NCBI GenBank assembly: GCA_030731685.1
Contig: JANQTO010000131.1
Location: forward strand, 1 to 6,021
Origin: Nonlabens sp.
GTDB lineage: Bacteria; Bacteroidota; Bacteroidia; Flavobacteriales; Flavobacteriaceae
Direction: 5' to 3'
Length of the DNA: 6,021 nt
Of this stretch, positions 1-6,021 are shown piece after piece. A model generated the notes under the pieces. That model was not told the origin of the DNA and made no database searches. It saw only the letters and a program-made list of their open reading frames with translations. The position numbers and the translations under genes were made by a program. Position 1 is the first letter of the stretch, and each line of letters begins with the position of its first letter.

Positions 1-368
1 GTTTAATGGAAGATTTCGGCATACAATTTCACAATTTGTTTGCAATTACAAACTTACCCATCGCACGATTCCTAGATTATCTAGTTGCCAGTGAAAATTA
101 CGAAGACTATATGTATGCGCTTGTAGAAGCTTATAACCCAGCGGCTGTAGAAAATGTGATGTGTACAAACACCATTTCCATATCATGGGACGGCTGGTTG
201 TACGACTGTGATTTTAACCAAATGTTAGACCTCAAGGTGAACAGCAAAATACAGCATATTAAAGATTATAATGAGGACTTATTAAGTGACAGAGTCATAC
301 AAATTTCCCAGCACTGTTACGGTTGTACCGCAGGTGCAGGAAGTAGCTGTCAGGGTGTTGTCGCATAA
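1..368 (+). CDS. arsS: ArsS, arsenosugar biosynthesis radical SAM protein (3' part only)
   Basis: This is the C-terminal end of ArsS. The reading frame is open to the window edge (first full codon at position 3, a Leu), so the Met codon at 6 is internal and not a start. ArsS proteins are roughly 330-350 residues, so about two thirds, including the CxxxCxxC radical SAM cluster motif, lie upstream. The visible part matches the DUF3641 C-terminal domain. Counting from the Met at position 6, it shows YNPAAVENVMC (Cys53), the signature WDGWLYDCDFNQML (Cys68) and the ending HCYGCTAGAGSSC (Cys104, Cys107, Cys115). The five cysteines suit an auxiliary iron-sulfur cluster, by analogy with SPASM-type domains. 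The family is a cytoplasmic enzyme proposed to transfer a 5'-deoxyadenosyl group to a methylated arsenical in arsenosugar synthesis. The next gene starts 3 bases after the stop, which supports one operon. Family assignment is strong; the reaction is family knowledge, not seen here. Confidence 0.92.
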   Translation, partial: LMEDFGIQFHNLFAITNLPIARFLDYLVASENYEDYMYALVEAYNPAAVENVMCTNTISISWDGWLYDCDFNQMLDLKVNSKIQHIKDYNEDLLSDRVIQISQHCYGCTAGAGSSCQGVVA

Positions 369-371
369 TAT

Positions 372-1061
372 ATGATAACAACAAAACATACAAATACCGC
401 TATTTTACTCTTTGCCCAGTCGGCAGAGGTAGATGCTTCCAGTAAATCGCTGGAAGATTTTGCGGTTATGCATGTTTTGAATAATCGGGTACAAGACACC
501 GTCGTAAAATCGGGTCTAGACTTTTTCCATTTTACTGAAAGAGAACAGCGTGGAACCAGTTTCGGTAGTAGGTTTTCTAACGCAATCCAGGACGTTTTTG
601 CGCTTGGTTACGAGTCCGTTATCTGTCTCGGGAACGATACGCCGTTATTAACACCGCAACTCATCACGCAAGCCGCGCAGCAGTTGGAGTTAGGTCACGC
701 GGTAGAGGGAAAATCGCTAGATGGCGGTTTGTACCTTATGGCGATGCACCGCTCGCAGTTTCACGCAGCGACATTTGAACAGCTGCCATGGCAGTCGCAA
801 TATCTCGCTACAGCTTTTCAACATTATATTGATTTACTAGACGGCACGCTTCAAGTGCTTATTTCACTGCGTGATATAGATTCAACTGACGACTTACGAC
901 AGTTTCTAGCAGGCAAGGATGCACGTGTGGAGTGGATACGGTTGCTGGTGATTACGCTTTCGCGAAAGCGCAACAATTACAACACCTCTACACAACAAGT
1001 AATTCAGGTTTTTCAAACACAACCTGCAAATAGGGGCTCGCCATATCCACTAGCAGCTTAA
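372..1061 (+). CDS. DUF2064 / TIGR04282-type glycosyltransferase-like protein of arsenosugar pathway
   Basis: This is a cytoplasmic protein of 229 residues with a GT-A-like fold expected and no signal peptide. The N-terminal strand TAILLFAQSA (9-18) is followed by GTSFGSRFSNAIQDVFALGY (61-80), the nucleotide-sugar/metal-binding type motif LGNDTPLLT (86-94, Asp89 taking the usual place in a G-x-D-x-P motif) and LDGGLYLMAM (116-125). DIDSTDDL in the C-terminal half is also typical. These are the hallmarks of DUF2064 (PF09837), whose arsenosugar-linked branch is named TIGR04282. Its place 3 bases after arsS supports that branch. The N-terminal basic nucleotide-binding motif of classical GT-A enzymes is weak here (Q16-S17-A18 instead of the more usual K-x-P), so catalysis is uncertain. 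The last 40 or so residues are basic and poorly conserved-looking, except the end NRGSP, and carry the 16-bp palindrome at 955-970. The gene looks somewhat richer in G+C, with many CGC and GCG triplets, than the SusC/D genes downstream. Confidence 0.85.
   Translation: MITTKHTNTAILLFAQSAEVDASSKSLEDFAVMHVLNNRVQDTVVKSGLDFFHFTEREQRGTSFGSRFSNAIQDVFALGYESVICLGNDTPLLTPQLITQAAQQLELGHAVEGKSLDGGLYLMAMHRSQFHAATFEQLPWQSQYLATAFQHYIDLLDGTLQVLISLRDIDSTDDLRQFLAGKDARVEWIRLLVITLSRKRNNYNTSTQQVIQVFQTQPANRGSPYPLAA
955..970. repeat. 16-bp perfect palindrome, copy 1 (inside glycosyltransferase-like gene)
   Basis: CGCTTTCGCGAAAGCG is its own reverse complement. It overlaps codons 195-200 of the glycosyltransferase-like gene and reads T-L-S-R-K-R. 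The identical 16-mer, with the same TA before it, recurs at 2963-2978. It could be a protein-binding site, a hairpin-forming element or a chromosome-organising motif; the sequence alone does not say which. Confidence 0.85.
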
Positions 1062-1069
1062 TTATTTGA

Positions 1070-1084
1070 ATGCCTACCAGGCAT
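1070..1084 (+). terminator. Small hairpin after the arsenosugar operon, possible weak terminator
   Basis: ATGCCT (1070-1075) pairs with AGGCAT (1079-1084) across a 3-base loop ACC. It begins 8 bases after the stop at 1061 and is followed by TATTATTT, a broken T tract. The stem is short and only half G+C, so termination would be weak. It may instead be a symmetric operator in the SusC leader, since the SusC start is only 25 bases further on. Position between two functionally different gene pairs is the main support. Confidence 0.35.
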
Positions 1085-1109
1085 ATTATTTCACTTTACT
1101 AAATTTTAA

Positions 1110-4100
1110 ATGAATAGAATTATACTTTTCATGCTACTCCTATGTGGATTCATGGGAGCAGCCCAATTAACGATTACTGGAACCGTAAGCGATGCAACTG
1201 GCGTTCCTATAGCATTTGTAAATATTGCCGAAAAAGACGCTCAGAACGGTGTAACAAGCAACTTAAATGGCGAGTACACGATTAAAGTCAGTGAAAATGC
1301 CACTTTAATATTCTCCTATATAGGTTACAAATCACAAAGTATAAACATTACCAGCAGCCAGGTACTCAACGTAATCTTAGAAGAAGGCGATGCACTCGAC
1401 GCAGTAGTCGTTACCGCGCTAGGAGTAAAGCGACAGGAACGCGAGCTGGGCTATGCGGTTCAGACCCTAGATACCGAAGATATTCAAGAAGTAAAAGCAG
1501 TTAATTTGCTAGATAATCTTGCTGGTAAAGTAGCTGGAATTACCGTAACCGCTGGTGCAACTGGTGTAGGTTCATCATCTAAGATTACCATACGAGGTGA
1601 GGCGAGTTTTTCAAATAACAATCCGCTGTTTATTATAGACGGCACACCGGTAAATAATAATACCATTTTTAATTTTACAAACGAGGCCGCAGCAGGTTTT
1701 CAAGAAGTAGATTTTGGTAATGGTGCTGGAGAAATTAATCAGGACGATATTGCAACGGTTTCTGTCCTTAAAGGTCCAGCAGCGGCTGCACTCTATGGAA
1801 CACGTGCTTCTAACGGTGCCATCATTATAGAGACTAAAAGTGGTGGTAAGCGTAAAGGATTGGGTGTTTCTTATAACTCCAGTTTCTTTGTGGACAGCGC
1901 TTTTAAATTACCAGAATTCCAAAATGAATATGGTCAGGGAAATAGCGGTCAGTTTGAGTATGTAAACGGCCTGGGCGGTGGAATTAATGACAATATTTCT
2001 TATTCATGGGGTCCGCGACTGGATGTAGGTCTATTGATTCCACAATATGACAGCCCAGTGACATTACCCGACGGCACCATCGTACGTGGTGGTGATACCT
2101 CATTATACAGCGGTTTGCCTATAACGCCTACACCTTTTGTAAGCAATCCAGATAACATCAAGAATTTTTATAATACCGGTTACACAGCTATTAATAATGT
2201 GTCTGTTTCTAATGGTTTTGAAAAAGGTGATTATAGAATAAGCCTTACTGACCTGCGCAGCGAGAGCATTATACCAGGCGTAAACCTAGACAGGCAAACC
2301 ATTGCTGCAAAATTTAACTTGCGACCTAGCGATAAACTTAAGGTAAATGCAAGTATAAACTACGTGAATAGTGGCTCTGACAACAGGCCTTCTAACGGTT
2401 ATGGTAGTGAGAACGTAAATTACTCGTTAGTAGCTTGGGGACCACGTTCCTTAAACATAGATAACCTGAGAAACTACTGGCAGCCAGGTTTAGAAGGTGT
2501 GCAGCAGTACTCTTTTAATTATACGTTTTTTGACAATCCGTATTTTATCTTAGAGGAAAATCGTAACAGTTTTGGTCGCGACAGGTTGTTTGGGAACGTT
2601 TCCATTTCTAGAGAACTAACACCCGAACTTACTGCAACTGTGCGCACAGGAATGGATTACAGTAACGAGAAAAGACGTTTTTTACGTAATTACTCCTCAA
2701 ACAGATTCAGAACCGGAGCGTATGCTGAGCATGATGTGCTGTACCGCGAGGTAAATACAGACTTTTTACTGAACTATAAAAAGCAATTTGGCGACATCGT
2801 TTTTGATGCCAGTGCAGGTGGAAACAGGTTGTCGCAACTAGGTCAGACCACGCAAATTCAAACCACCAGCCTCGCGCAACCAGGAATCTTTTCGTTGAAC
2901 AATGCAGCAAGTCCTATTGAAACCTTTGGGTTCACTTCTACTAAAAGGATTAATAGTTTGTACGCTTTCGCGAAAGCGGGATACAAAAACTTCCTGTATC
3001 TAGACGTAACCGCTCGTAATGACTGGTCCAGTGCACTAGCGACGCCGTTTACAGCAGCAAATACTTCATTTTTCTATCCGTCATTTTCTAGTAGCTTTAT
3101 ACTAAGTAATGTTGTGGAATTACCAAGGATTGTTGACTTTGCAAAAATAAGAGCAAGTTATGCAACGGTAGGAAATGACACAGACCCTTTTCAAACGCAG
3201 GGAACATTTTTATCACGTACACCAGTAAATGCGCAACCTACCTTCACAAATCAAGATTTTATACCTAACGCAAACTTGCGACCAGAGACAACGTCAAGCG
3301 TAGAGTTGGGATTTGATTTTAGGTTTTTGAAGCAACGCTTAAATGTAGACTTCACCTATTTCAATGCATTGACAGATGATCAAATTTTATCCTTACCTAT
3401 CGCAGTTTCGTCTGGTTTTAGTCAGCAGGTGGTAAATGGCGGCTCTGTGCGCAATAAAGGTGTGGAAATTATCTTAAATGCAATACCAGTGCGCACCTCA
3501 AATTTTGAGTGGAGCACAACCATAAACTTTGCTAGTAGCCGTGCCATTGTAGAAGATTTACCACAGGATGATGGTAGGCTGACACTAGGATTTTCTAGAG
3601 TTTACGATAGTGCAAACCAAACCGTGTTTCATCAGGTAGAAGAAGGCGGCCGTGTGGGCGATTTGTATGGAACAGGTTATTTACGTAACGAAAACGGTGA
3701 TTTTGTACTAACCTCTGAAGGTAGGTTCATAGCTGACCCAAATTTGAAAAAACTAGGTAACTACAATGCAGATTTTACCATGGGATTCAATAACACATTC
3801 AAGTATAAAAACTTTGATGCTTCATTTCTATTTGACTGGAGACAAGGCGGTATTCTTGTTTCAAGAACACTTGCTCTAGGTGCTGTAGGTGGGCAGCTTA
3901 TAGAAACGGCAAACAGGCCAGATGCTGGAATTGTAGCAAATGGCGTTATAAATACAGGAACAGCTGCAAACCCTATTTATGTACAAAACACAACCGCTGT
4001 GAGTGCAGAGAGTTATTACCGTCAGTTTTACGACCGTAATCATGAGGAGAATAACGTGTACAATGCAAGCTTTTTAAAGCTGCGTCAATTTTCCATAGGT

Positions 4101-4319
4101 TATAATTTCAGTTTGAAAGAAGGTGCTTTGGGACTTTTCAATGAAGGCGCTAAAATGCGTGTTTCGTTAATAGGAAGAAACCTTTTTGCGATAAGCGACA
4201 TACCACATTTTGACCCAGAACAACTTGCCGTTCAAGGACAAGGTTTTGTGCTAGGTGTTGAGGACATGTCATACGCGTCTACGAGAAGCATAGGTATTAA
4301 AGCCGGCATTGACTTTTAG
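1110..4319 (+). CDS. SusC/RagA family TonB-linked outer membrane transporter
   Basis: This is a complete 1069-residue TonB-dependent transporter of the SusC type, a normal length for the family. Residues 1-18 are a signal peptide (MNR, then a hydrophobic stretch, AA before Gln19), which supports the start at 1110 over the internal Met8. Residues 21-93 form a carboxypeptidase-regulatory-like beta-sandwich (ITGTVSDATGVPIAFVNI, LNGEYTI, FSYIGYKSQ). Next comes the TonB-box region DAVVVTALGVKRQERELGYAVQ (97-118), then the plug domain, ending in the signature ALYGTRASNGAIIIETKSG (227-245). The rest is the 22-stranded barrel, with LDVTARNDWSS after residue 627, NANLRPETTSSVELGFDF, and the C-terminal strand ending in Phe (SIGIKAGIDF). 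It would import a ligand across the outer membrane using TonB-ExbBD energy, with the SusD-like lipoprotein downstream as its lid. The substrate is not deducible. The barrel contains the second copy of the 16-bp palindrome. No truncation or frameshift is seen. Confidence 0.96.
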   Translation: MNRIILFMLLLCGFMGAAQLTITGTVSDATGVPIAFVNIAEKDAQNGVTSNLNGEYTIKVSENATLIFSYIGYKSQSINITSSQVLNVILEEGDALDAVVVTALGVKRQERELGYAVQTLDTEDIQEVKAVNLLDNLAGKVAGITVTAGATGVGSSSKITIRGEASFSNNNPLFIIDGTPVNNNTIFNFTNEAAAGFQEVDFGNGAGEINQDDIATVSVLKGPAAAALYGTRASNGAIIIETKSGGKRKGLGVSYNSSFFVDSAFKLPEFQNEYGQGNSGQFEYVNGLGGGINDNISYSWGPRLDVGLLIPQYDSPVTLPDGTIVRGGDTSLYSGLPITPTPFVSNPDNIKNFYNTGYTAINNVSVSNGFEKGDYRISLTDLRSESIIPGVNLDRQTIAAKFNLRPSDKLKVNASINYVNSGSDNRPSNGYGSENVNYSLVAWGPRSLNIDNLRNYWQPGLEGVQQYSFNYTFFDNPYFILEENRNSFGRDRLFGNVSISRELTPELTATVRTGMDYSNEKRRFLRNYSSNRFRTGAYAEHDVLYREVNTDFLLNYKKQFGDIVFDASAGGNRLSQLGQTTQIQTTSLAQPGIFSLNNAASPIETFGFTSTKRINSLYAFAKAGYKNFLYLDVTARNDWSSALATPFTAANTSFFYPSFSSSFILSNVVELPRIVDFAKIRASYATVGNDTDPFQTQGTFLSRTPVNAQPTFTNQDFIPNANLRPETTSSVELGFDFRFLKQRLNVDFTYFNALTDDQILSLPIAVSSGFSQQVVNGGSVRNKGVEIILNAIPVRTSNFEWSTTINFASSRAIVEDLPQDDGRLTLGFSRVYDSANQTVFHQVEEGGRVGDLYGTGYLRNENGDFVLTSEGRFIADPNLKKLGNYNADFTMGFNNTFKYKNFDASFLFDWRQGGILVSRTLALGAVGGQLIETANRPDAGIVANGVINTGTAANPIYVQNTTAVSAESYYRQFYDRNHEENNVYNASFLKLRQFSIGYNFSLKEGALGLFNEGAKMRVSLIGRNLFAISDIPHFDPEQLAVQGQGFVLGVEDMSYASTRSIGIKAGIDF
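2963..2978. repeat. 16-bp perfect palindrome, copy 2 (inside SusC-like gene)
   Basis: This is the same CGCTTTCGCGAAAGCG as at 955-970, again preceded by TA. Here it runs from the third base of codon 618 through codon 623 and reads A-F-A-K-A in the segment LYAFAKAGYKNFLYLDVTARNDWSS. The reading frame differs from copy 1, so the shared sequence is conserved as DNA and not as a peptide. Confidence 0.85.
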
Positions 4320-4347
4320 TGAGCATAGGAATTAAGTGAAATTAAAA

Positions 4348-4376
4348 AGCCTGAATGTCTAAAGGACTGTATGGCT
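4348..4376 (+). other. Possible hairpin in the SusC-SusD spacer
   Basis: The 75-base spacer between the SusC stop (4319) and the SusD start (4395) can fold: AGCC (4348-4351) with GGCT (4373-4376), and inside it GTCT (4357-4360) with GGAC (4364-4367, one G-T pair) around an AAA loop. The two stems are separated by a mismatched 5-by-5 internal loop, so stability is doubtful. There is no T tract after it. If real it could set the SusD:SusC ratio through mRNA processing or stability; chance pairing is quite possible. Confidence 0.22.
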
Positions 4377-4394
4377 CTAAAACATATCATATAA

Positions 4395-5846
4395 ATGAAA
4401 ACAACAATAAAACAAATACTCTTATTAATTACGGCTGTCTTAGGACTCACTGCCTGTACAAATGATTTCGAGGAAATAAATACAAATCCTAACGCGCCTG
4501 TAAGTGTGCAACCTAGTCTGCTTTTTAGACAGGTAATCTATAATTACGGTGAAGAGATGTCCTACGAGGGCTTTGTAGCTGGTGGTCTTTTAGGTCAACA
4601 CATGACCGCACTTGACTTTAATTTGTTTGACAGGCATGCGCTTAAAAGTCCGCAATTGGGTGGAAATCCGTGGCCTATTTTTTACCGCAATCTAAGAGAT
4701 AATGAGATTATCATCAATCAGTCACAGGCAAACCCTGCATTTGCCGTGTATGAAGGTCCAGCACTTATTTTTAAGGCATATATGACTGCTGGCCTTACTG
4801 ATATCTTTGGTGATGTGCCTTATACTGAGGCATTTCGTGGACTCGATGGAGTTGTGCAACCAAAGTATGATTTGCAAGAAGATATTTACCTGCAACCAGG
4901 TGGTATTTTAGACAATCTAGATAAAGGAATTGCAGCCATTCAAAATTATAACAGCGCAATTCCATTACAAGGAGACGTGCTTTTTAACGGAAATTTAGAT
5001 GCATGGGTACGTTTTGCAAATAGTCTGAAAATAAAGGCACTGATGCGTATAAGCTCAAAAGAGAATGTGAACTCGAGATTACAGGCGATATACGACGGTC
5101 AAAACTACATAAGTTCAAATGCTCAAAACGCGGTTTTTAATTTCACCAGCGGTGAGCCTAACAACTTCCGCATGGCGCGATTACGTGCAGGTGATTTTAA
5201 CAATTTTGTCATGAGTGAGACCATGGAAGAAGTGCTTGAAGGTCTTAACGATAACCGTATCAATGTGCTTTTTAGACCGCGTGTTAATAATGGTAACGGC
5301 GACAATTTTGAGGGTTTATTAAATGGTATTGACGCATCTACAACATCGGTATCACTATCTGATTATTCACTAGCTGGAACCATTTTTAGAGAAAACACTG
5401 CAGCACTCGATGCAAATTACATGACGGCTTGGGAGACAAACTTTTTACTTGCCGAGGCTGCACAACGCGGTCTTATAAATGCCCCAGCACAAACGCTTTA
5501 TGAAACTGGTGTTGCACAGGCATTTCAATATTGGAATACGCAGCTACCTGCAAATTATTTGACAACCACAGCAGCTTACAATGCAAATGGTAACAATCCT
5601 ATTCAGCAAATAATCACTCAAAAGTGGATTGCTAGCGTTATAAACGGTTATGAAGGTTGGATAGAATACCGCAGGACAGGTTTTCCTGTGTTAAAAAATG
5701 TATCGGCTAGTTTGAATAATGGTCTCATTCCAGTAAGAATGCCTTATCCAGCAGATGAAGCTGCGCTAAACTCCACAAATTACAATACCGCTGCAAATGC
5801 TACTAATAATAATAGTATTGATGTTCCGGTGTGGTGGGATGAGTAA
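4395..5846 (+). CDS. SusD/RagB-like nutrient-binding outer membrane lipoprotein (SusD_2 type)
   Basis: This is a complete 483-residue surface lipoprotein. Residues 1-20 are a lipoprotein signal peptide with the lipobox LTAC, placing the lipidated cysteine at 21. The acidic stretch after it (TNDFEE) fits the export signal that sends Bacteroidota lipoproteins to the cell surface. FEEINTNPNAPV (25-36) followed by PSLLFRQVIYN is the characteristic start of the SusD-like_2 family (PF12771). Other family marks are DIFGDVPYTEAF, WVRFANSLKIKALMRIS (helical TPR-like region), TAWETNFLLAEAAQRGL, the C-terminal EGWIEYRRTGFPVL (420-433) and the ending VPVWWDE. It would bind substrate at the surface and close over the SusC-like barrel encoded 75 bases upstream, with which it is surely co-transcribed. 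Length is normal for the family. Ligands of this SusD branch are poorly known, so no substrate is assigned. The start is chosen because it gives the signal peptide directly. Confidence 0.95.
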   Translation: MKTTIKQILLLITAVLGLTACTNDFEEINTNPNAPVSVQPSLLFRQVIYNYGEEMSYEGFVAGGLLGQHMTALDFNLFDRHALKSPQLGGNPWPIFYRNLRDNEIIINQSQANPAFAVYEGPALIFKAYMTAGLTDIFGDVPYTEAFRGLDGVVQPKYDLQEDIYLQPGGILDNLDKGIAAIQNYNSAIPLQGDVLFNGNLDAWVRFANSLKIKALMRISSKENVNSRLQAIYDGQNYISSNAQNAVFNFTSGEPNNFRMARLRAGDFNNFVMSETMEEVLEGLNDNRINVLFRPRVNNGNGDNFEGLLNGIDASTTSVSLSDYSLAGTIFRENTAALDANYMTAWETNFLLAEAAQRGLINAPAQTLYETGVAQAFQYWNTQLPANYLTTTAAYNANGNNPIQQIITQKWIASVINGYEGWIEYRRTGFPVLKNVSASLNNGLIPVRMPYPADEAALNSTNYNTAANATNNNSIDVPVWWDE

Positions 5847-5847
5847 G

Positions 5848-5889
5848 GATTAACGATTGAAGATTAACGATTACTGATTTTAGATTTCA
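5848..5889. repeat. Array of six GATT-heptamers
   Basis: Starting two bases after the SusD-like stop, six heptamers follow each other without a gap: GATTAAC, GATTGAA, GATTAAC, GATTACT, GATTTTA, GATTTCA. The first four bases are invariant and the last three vary. An 11-base exact repeat, GATTAACGATT, lies at 5848-5858 and 5862-5872, so a 14-base period is also visible. The function is unknown; it could be a protein-binding array, a decayed tandem repeat, or part of the 3' untranslated region. Confidence 0.7.
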
Positions 5890-6021
5890 CCTACAAAATA
5901 AGAGAAAAGGAAAGGAAAATGAGAAACTAAATGAGGTCACAAGTTTTTCCCTTGAGGGAAATGCCGATAGGCAATGGGTGTTGCGCTCTCAAAAAAAAAT
6001 TGCTCCGTTCACCAAAAAATC
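5890..6021. other. Non-coding end of window
   Basis: After the heptamer array comes a purine-rich stretch (about 5898-5930), then the hairpin pair at 5946-5973, a mixed segment with GGGTGTTGCGCTCTC, an A9 run at 5991-5999 and an A6 run at 6014-6019. No start codon with a convincing protein was found on either strand. The A9 run would be a T9 tract on the minus strand, but I see no good stem before it in that direction, so a terminator for a minus-strand gene beyond the edge is only a weak option. Confidence 0.5.
5946..5961 (+). other. Hairpin downstream of SusD-like gene, possible transcript end
   Basis: TTTCCC (5946-5951) pairs perfectly with GGGAAA (5956-5961) over the 4-base loop TTGA, whose outer T and A could also pair. 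A second mini-stem, TGCC with GGCA over GATA, follows at once (5962-5973). This lies about 100 bases after the SusD-like stop. There is no T tract downstream on this strand, so it is not a classical intrinsic terminator; it may stabilise the 3' end or belong to a dispersed intergenic repeat. Confidence 0.4.

Noticed and set aside
6..8. ATG at 6 as the start of a small independent gene.
   Set aside because: The frame is open to the window edge and the residues match the inside of the ArsS C-terminal domain, so it is an internal methionine of a cut gene.
900..1035. Possible frameshift near the palindrome in the glycosyltransferase-like gene: another frame stays open and reads Y-A-F-A-K-A there, as in the SusC-like copy.
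   Set aside because: The annotated frame runs through to NRGSPYPLAA, which resembles family C-termini as I remember them, while the other frame gives no recognisable domain. The palindrome sits in a variable region, so a different frame is enough explanation.
1061..1068. TTTG at 1065-1068 as part of a Bacteroidota -7 promoter element (TAnnTTTG) for the SusC-like gene.
   Set aside because: The TA is misplaced (ATTATTTG) and no TTG -33 element is seen at the right distance upstream, so a promoter call is not supported.
1484..1666. Minus-strand open frame of 60 codons inside the SusC-like gene.
   Set aside because: It lies fully opposite the conserved plug domain, has no family resemblance and is a shadow of the coding strand. 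The same holds for minus-strand frames at 2707-2910 and 5123-5305.
5991..5999. A9 run as the T tract of an intrinsic terminator for a minus-strand gene.
   Set aside because: No convincing G+C stem lies immediately before it on the minus strand, within the bases available.
5920..6021. Minus-strand open frame running in from the right edge, ending within a TAG at about 5928-5930.
   Set aside because: About 30 codons with no visible start, crossing the T9 tract and hairpins. It has no recognisable family and looks non-coding.

Overview
The window looks like chromosomal DNA of a member of the Flavobacteriaceae (Bacteroidota). The reasons are a complete SusC/SusD outer-membrane pair, a lipoprotein signal with acidic residues just after the lipobox cysteine, A-rich start regions without clear Shine-Dalgarno sequences, AT-rich spacers, and an arsenosugar-type gene pair of the flavobacterial form. 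All four genes lie on the + strand. I see no RNA gene, CRISPR array, transposase or phage gene.

Positions 1-1061 hold the end of an arsenosugar-biosynthesis operon. The first gene is the C-terminal third of the radical SAM protein ArsS, cut by the window edge. Three bases after its stop comes a DUF2064/TIGR04282-type glycosyltransferase-like gene. In the proposed pathway ArsS acts on the methylated arsenical to form the arsenic-carbon bond to a sugar-nucleoside unit, and the sugar-transferase-like proteins are thought to act in later tailoring. A small hairpin at 1070-1084 may end this operon.

Positions 1110-5846 hold a SusC-like TonB-dependent transporter (1069 aa) and a SusD_2-type substrate-binding lipoprotein (483 aa), 75 bases apart and almost certainly co-transcribed. 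Together they would form a lidded outer-membrane importer. No glycoside hydrolase, peptidase or regulator is visible, so the substrate cannot be read from the window.

Positions 5847-6021 are non-coding. They contain an array of six consecutive heptamers that each begin GATT, a compact hairpin and an A9 run. A perfect 16-bp palindrome, CGCTTTCGCGAAAGCG, occurs twice, once inside the glycosyltransferase gene and once inside the transporter gene, in two different reading frames. That palindrome and the heptamer array are the least explained structures here. The gene content itself is of known families; the novel possibility is a functional link between the arsenosugar genes and the SusC/SusD importer, which is only suggested by position.
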